NCBI GenBank assembly: GCA_035771175.1
Contig: JAYMFD010001271.1
Location: forward strand, 2,976,001-3,040,000
Direction: 5' to 3'
From: Paratinospora sagittata
Taxonomy: Eukaryota > Streptophyta > Magnoliopsida > Ranunculales > Menispermaceae
Length of the DNA: 64,000 nt
Below, one piece after another: positions 60,311 through 64,000 of this stretch. Each line of letters begins with the position of its first letter. Positions within the stretch are counted from its first letter, which is position 1. Made by a program: the position numbers and the translations under genes. Below the pieces are notes generated by a model. That model was not told where the DNA came from and did no database searches. It saw nothing but the letters and a program-made list of their open reading frames with translations.

Positions 60311-63300
60311 TATCCGACACTTTGCCTAAAAATTTCAAAAGGTTATCACTATCAGTGTTGATAACACGCTGATAGGGTTGAATAATCAAAAATACATTTT
60401 TCTTGAAAATTGCCTACAGCGTGCTATCCCTTTTGATAACTCGCTATAGAGCAGTTGCCGTGATCTCTCGATTATTAGTAAAATGGGCAATAGCGTGCTA
60501 TAGGCCTTGATTGCACGCTATCGGAAACTCTGAAAAACTCGAGCTCTTGGGTTTGTGCATATTGACCAGCAATAGTCCGCTATCCGTCATTAGAGATACA
60601 CGACCCAATAGCATGCTATCCATGTTAGAGTTAGAAATCTAAAATTTCTAATGAGAAATACATGAGCTCTTTCCCTTGCTCGATTTTTTTATTCCTTGCA
60701 CAGTTTTTGACTGGGAATCGTAGCTGAAACATTCTCCATTAACACCTGGATGATTCCCATTGTGTCGCACGATCAAAACAACTTTATATTAAACAATGTT
60801 TTGAATTCAAATCATTTCCTACTCTCTTGCTCTTTAACCTGCAACTGCTAATTTAATAAAACACACATTCTCTAATTTTCAAAGATACAACACACACGAT
60901 TTTTGTAAGTTGGACTGAGCTTTCCAAAGAGTATTTTAAATGAAGAAAGTTGTGATTCTTGCATTGCCAATAAAAGCTTCGAACTGAATCAAAATTGCAA
61001 ACTGTCTTGAAGATAACCTCATTTTATCCCTTTTGTGCTGAGATTTTCAGAAGCTATCCATTGTTTTAAACTGTAGGTATATGAAGTGTTCTCAGTAGGA
61101 GAACGCGTCACTTATATTCTTTCTCTGAGTGCTACGACTAATTATCAAGAACACATCAAACAATAGCTTTCAAAGTCTAGAAAGATCAAGCTCTAAGAAC
61201 GAAACATATCTCAATGCTAATGCATTAGTTTGATCTTAGGTGTTTAGGGTAACCTCTCGATCAATCTCAGCAAGAAAACTCTCTAAATAACAAAGTCTTC
61301 AAAATCACTTGGATTTAGTATTTGATTTTCACAAAATATTTTTCGAAAGGTTTTAATCATAATTTCAATGAGTTTCGAATGATTTAAAAGTGTTTTAGGA
61401 CAAAAGAATGGTTCTTAAGTGTTAAAATATTAATTTTTCCAAAATCGGGCAATCCCGCACTTTGCCAAAATTTTTCAAAAGGCAATAGCGCACTATCAGT
61501 GTTGATAGCACGCTGCTAGGGTTGAATTATCAAAAATCTATTTTTTCTTGAAAATATCCTACATCGCTATCCCTTTTGATAACTCGCCATAGAGCAGTTG
61601 CCGTGATCTTTCGATTTTTAGTAAAATGGGCAATAGCGTGCTATAGGCCTTGATTGCACGCTATCGGAAAGTCTTAAAAATTTGAGCTCTCGGGTTTGTG
61701 TATATCGACCTGCAATAGTCCGCTATCCGTCATTAGAGAGCATGATACACAACCCAATAGCATGTTATCCATGTTAGAGTTAGAAATCTCACAATTCTAA
61801 CGAGAAAAATGAGTGCCCTTTCCCTTGCTCGATTTATCTCTTCCTTGCACAGTTTTGACTAGAAATCGTAGCTAAAACATTCTCCACTAACACCTAGATG
61901 ATTCCCAATGTGTCTCACGGGCAAAACAACTTTAGATTAGACAACGTTTTGAATTCAAATCATTTCTTACTCTCTTGCTCTTTAACCTGCAACTGCTAAT
62001 TTAATAAAACACTCATTCTCTAATTTTAAAAGATACAACACACACTATTTTCGCAAGTTAGTCCACAAAGATCAAGCTCTAAGGATGAAGACGTATCTCA
62101 ATGCTATTGCATTAGTTTGGTCTTAGGTGTGTAGGGTAACCTCTTGATCAATCTCAGCGCGAAAACTCTCCAAATTGCAAAGTCTTCAAAATCACTTGGA
62201 TTTAGTATTTGATTTTGACAAAATATTTTCCGAAAGATTTTAATAATAAGTTCAATGAGTTTTGAATGATTTAAAAGTGTTTTGCGACAATGGAATGGTT
62301 CTAAATTGTTAAAATATTAATTTTTCCAAAATCGGGCTACCTAGCACTTTGCCAAAAATTTTCAAAAGGAAATAGCGCACTATCAGTGTTGATAGCACGC
62401 TGATAGGGTTAAATAATCAAAAATATATTTTTCTTGAAAATTGCCTACAGCGCATTATCCCTTCTAATAACTCGCTATAGAGCAGTTGCCGTGATCTTTC
62501 GATTTCTAGTAAAATGGGCAATAGCGTGCTATAGGCCTTGATTGCACGCTATCGGAAACTCTGAAAAACTCGAGCTCTTGGGTTTGTGCATATTGACCAG
62601 CAATAGTCCGCTATCCGTCATTAGAGATACACGACCCAATAGCATGCTATCCGTGTTACAGTTAGAAATCTAAAATTTCTAATGAGAAATACGTGAGCCC
62701 TTTCCCTTGCTCGATTTTTTTATTCCTTGCACAGTTTTTGACTGGGAATCGTAGCTGAAACATTCTCCATTAACACCTGGATGATTCCCATTGTGTCGCA
62801 CGATCAAAACAACTTTATATTAAACAATGTTTTGAATTCAAATCATTTCCTACTCTCTTGCTCTTTAACCTGCAACTGCTAATTTAATAAAACACTCATT
62901 CTCTAATTTTCAAAGATACAACAACACACACGATTTTGGCAAGTTAGATTGAGCTTTCCAAAGAGTATTTCAAAAGAAGAAAGTCGTGATTCTTGCATTG
63001 CCAATAGAAGCTTCGACTTGAATCAAAATTGGAAACTGTCTCTTGAAGATAACCTCATTTTATCCCTTTTGTGCTGAGATTTTCAGAAGCTATCCATTGT
63101 TTTAAACTGTAGGTATATGCAGTGTTCTTAGTAAGAGAACATGTCACCTATATTCTCTCTCTGAGTGCTACAACTAATCATCAAGAACCAATCAAACAAT
63201 TGCTTTCAAAGTCTACAAAGATCAAACACTAAGAACGAAGACATATCTCAATGCTAATGCATTAGTTTGATCTTAGGTGCGTAGGGTCACCTCTCGAGCA

Positions 63301-64000
63301 ATCTCAGCACGAAAACTCTCTAAATTGAAAAGTCTTCAAAATCACTTGGATTTAGTATTTGATTTTGACAAAATATTTTTTGAAAGGTTTTAATCATAAT
63401 TTCAATGAGTTTTGAATGATTTAAAAGTGTTTTGAGACAATGGAATGGTTCTTAAGTGTTAAAATATTAATTTTTCCAAAATCGGGCTATCCAGCACTTT
63501 GCCAAAAAATTTCAAAAGGCTAGCACTATCATTGTTGATAGCACGCTAATAGGGTTGAATAATCAAAATTACATTTTTCTTGAAAATTGTCTACAGCGCG
63601 CTATCCCTTCTGATAACTCGCTATAGAGAAGTTGCCGTGATCTTTCGATTTTTAGTAAAATGGGCAATAACGTGCTATAGGCCTTGATTGCACGCTATCA
63701 GAAACTCTGAAAAACTCGAGCTCTTGGGTTTGTGTATATCGACCTGCAATAGTCCGCTATCCGTCATCTGAGAGCACGATACGCAACCCAATAGCATGCT
63801 ATCCATGTCAGAGTTAGAAATCTCAAATTTCTAATGAGAAATACGTGGGCCCTTTCCATTGCTCGATTTTTATATTCTTTGCACAGTTTTGACTGCGAAT
63901 TGTAGCTGAAACATTCTCCACTAACACCTGGATGATTCCCATTGTGTCGCACGATCAAAACAACTTTATATTAAACAATGTTTTGAATTCATATCATTTC
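60306..64000. repeat. satellite right of the insertion (c completed, then a'-b'-c')
   Basis: The satellite resumes at 60306 with CAGGC, exactly where monomer c was cut, and continues with register starts at 61208 (a'), 62095 (b') and 63245 (c', cut by the window end). After subtracting the insertion and one target duplication (8301 bp), a to a' is 3262 bp, which equals a+b+c. Monomer a' is 887 bp with a larger deletion at about 62060 than in a. Confidence 0.9.

Overview
The window looks like plant nuclear DNA, most probably angiosperm heterochromatin. It is AT-rich, has no recognisable host gene, and consists of a very long tandem satellite interrupted once by a composite transposable element. 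The element carries a decayed Ty3/gypsy gag-pol with a chromodomain-like tail (Tekay/Del-type chromovirus), a lineage typical of plant heterochromatin. I cannot name the species.

Layout. Positions 1-52009 and 60306-64000 are one satellite family with a monomer of about 1168 bp. About 50 complete, deleted or truncated copies lie head to tail in one orientation. Intact copies begin at a register word like ATCTCAATGCTAATGCATTA (for example 1, 1169, 2337, 3507, 8957, 15884, 17052, 30119, 31287, 47327, 48496). The array is structured: a 3.97-kb four-part higher-order unit is duplicated almost perfectly (13351-17317 and 17318-21285). Shared-deletion monomers and local block copies lie at 32.4-40.5 kb. 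A three-monomer higher-order unit of about 3.26 kb brackets the transposon (49645-52009 plus 60306-64000). Inside each monomer a cluster of short ATAGC/GCTAT palindromes, paired at 20-bp spacing, points to an older short sub-repeat. Two short hairpins are also conserved.

The interruption at 52010-60305 (8296 bp) begins TGTCACGCCCCGG, ends CCGGGGCGTGACA, and is flanked by a 5-bp duplication CAGGC. In order it contains: a 417-bp foldback element with two 169-bp arms and a 79-bp tRNA-like loop (F1); gag-pol lacking its 5' LTR and gag N-terminus (52427-56608); a complete-looking 2.5-kb 3' LTR (56620-59133); a 20-bp spacer; an inverted fragment of a related LTR (from 59154); a damaged second foldback (F2, 59821-60240); and a tiny third one (F3, 60241-60305). 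The polyprotein is dead: six amber stops, frame breaks, and Asn in place of the protease catalytic Asp.

No gene here is likely to make a functional protein. The many short open frames in the satellite are by-products of the repeat. The main interest is the architecture: palindrome pairs inside the satellite, the higher-order duplications, and a composite element whose foldback modules share terminal sequence with the retrotransposon LTR.
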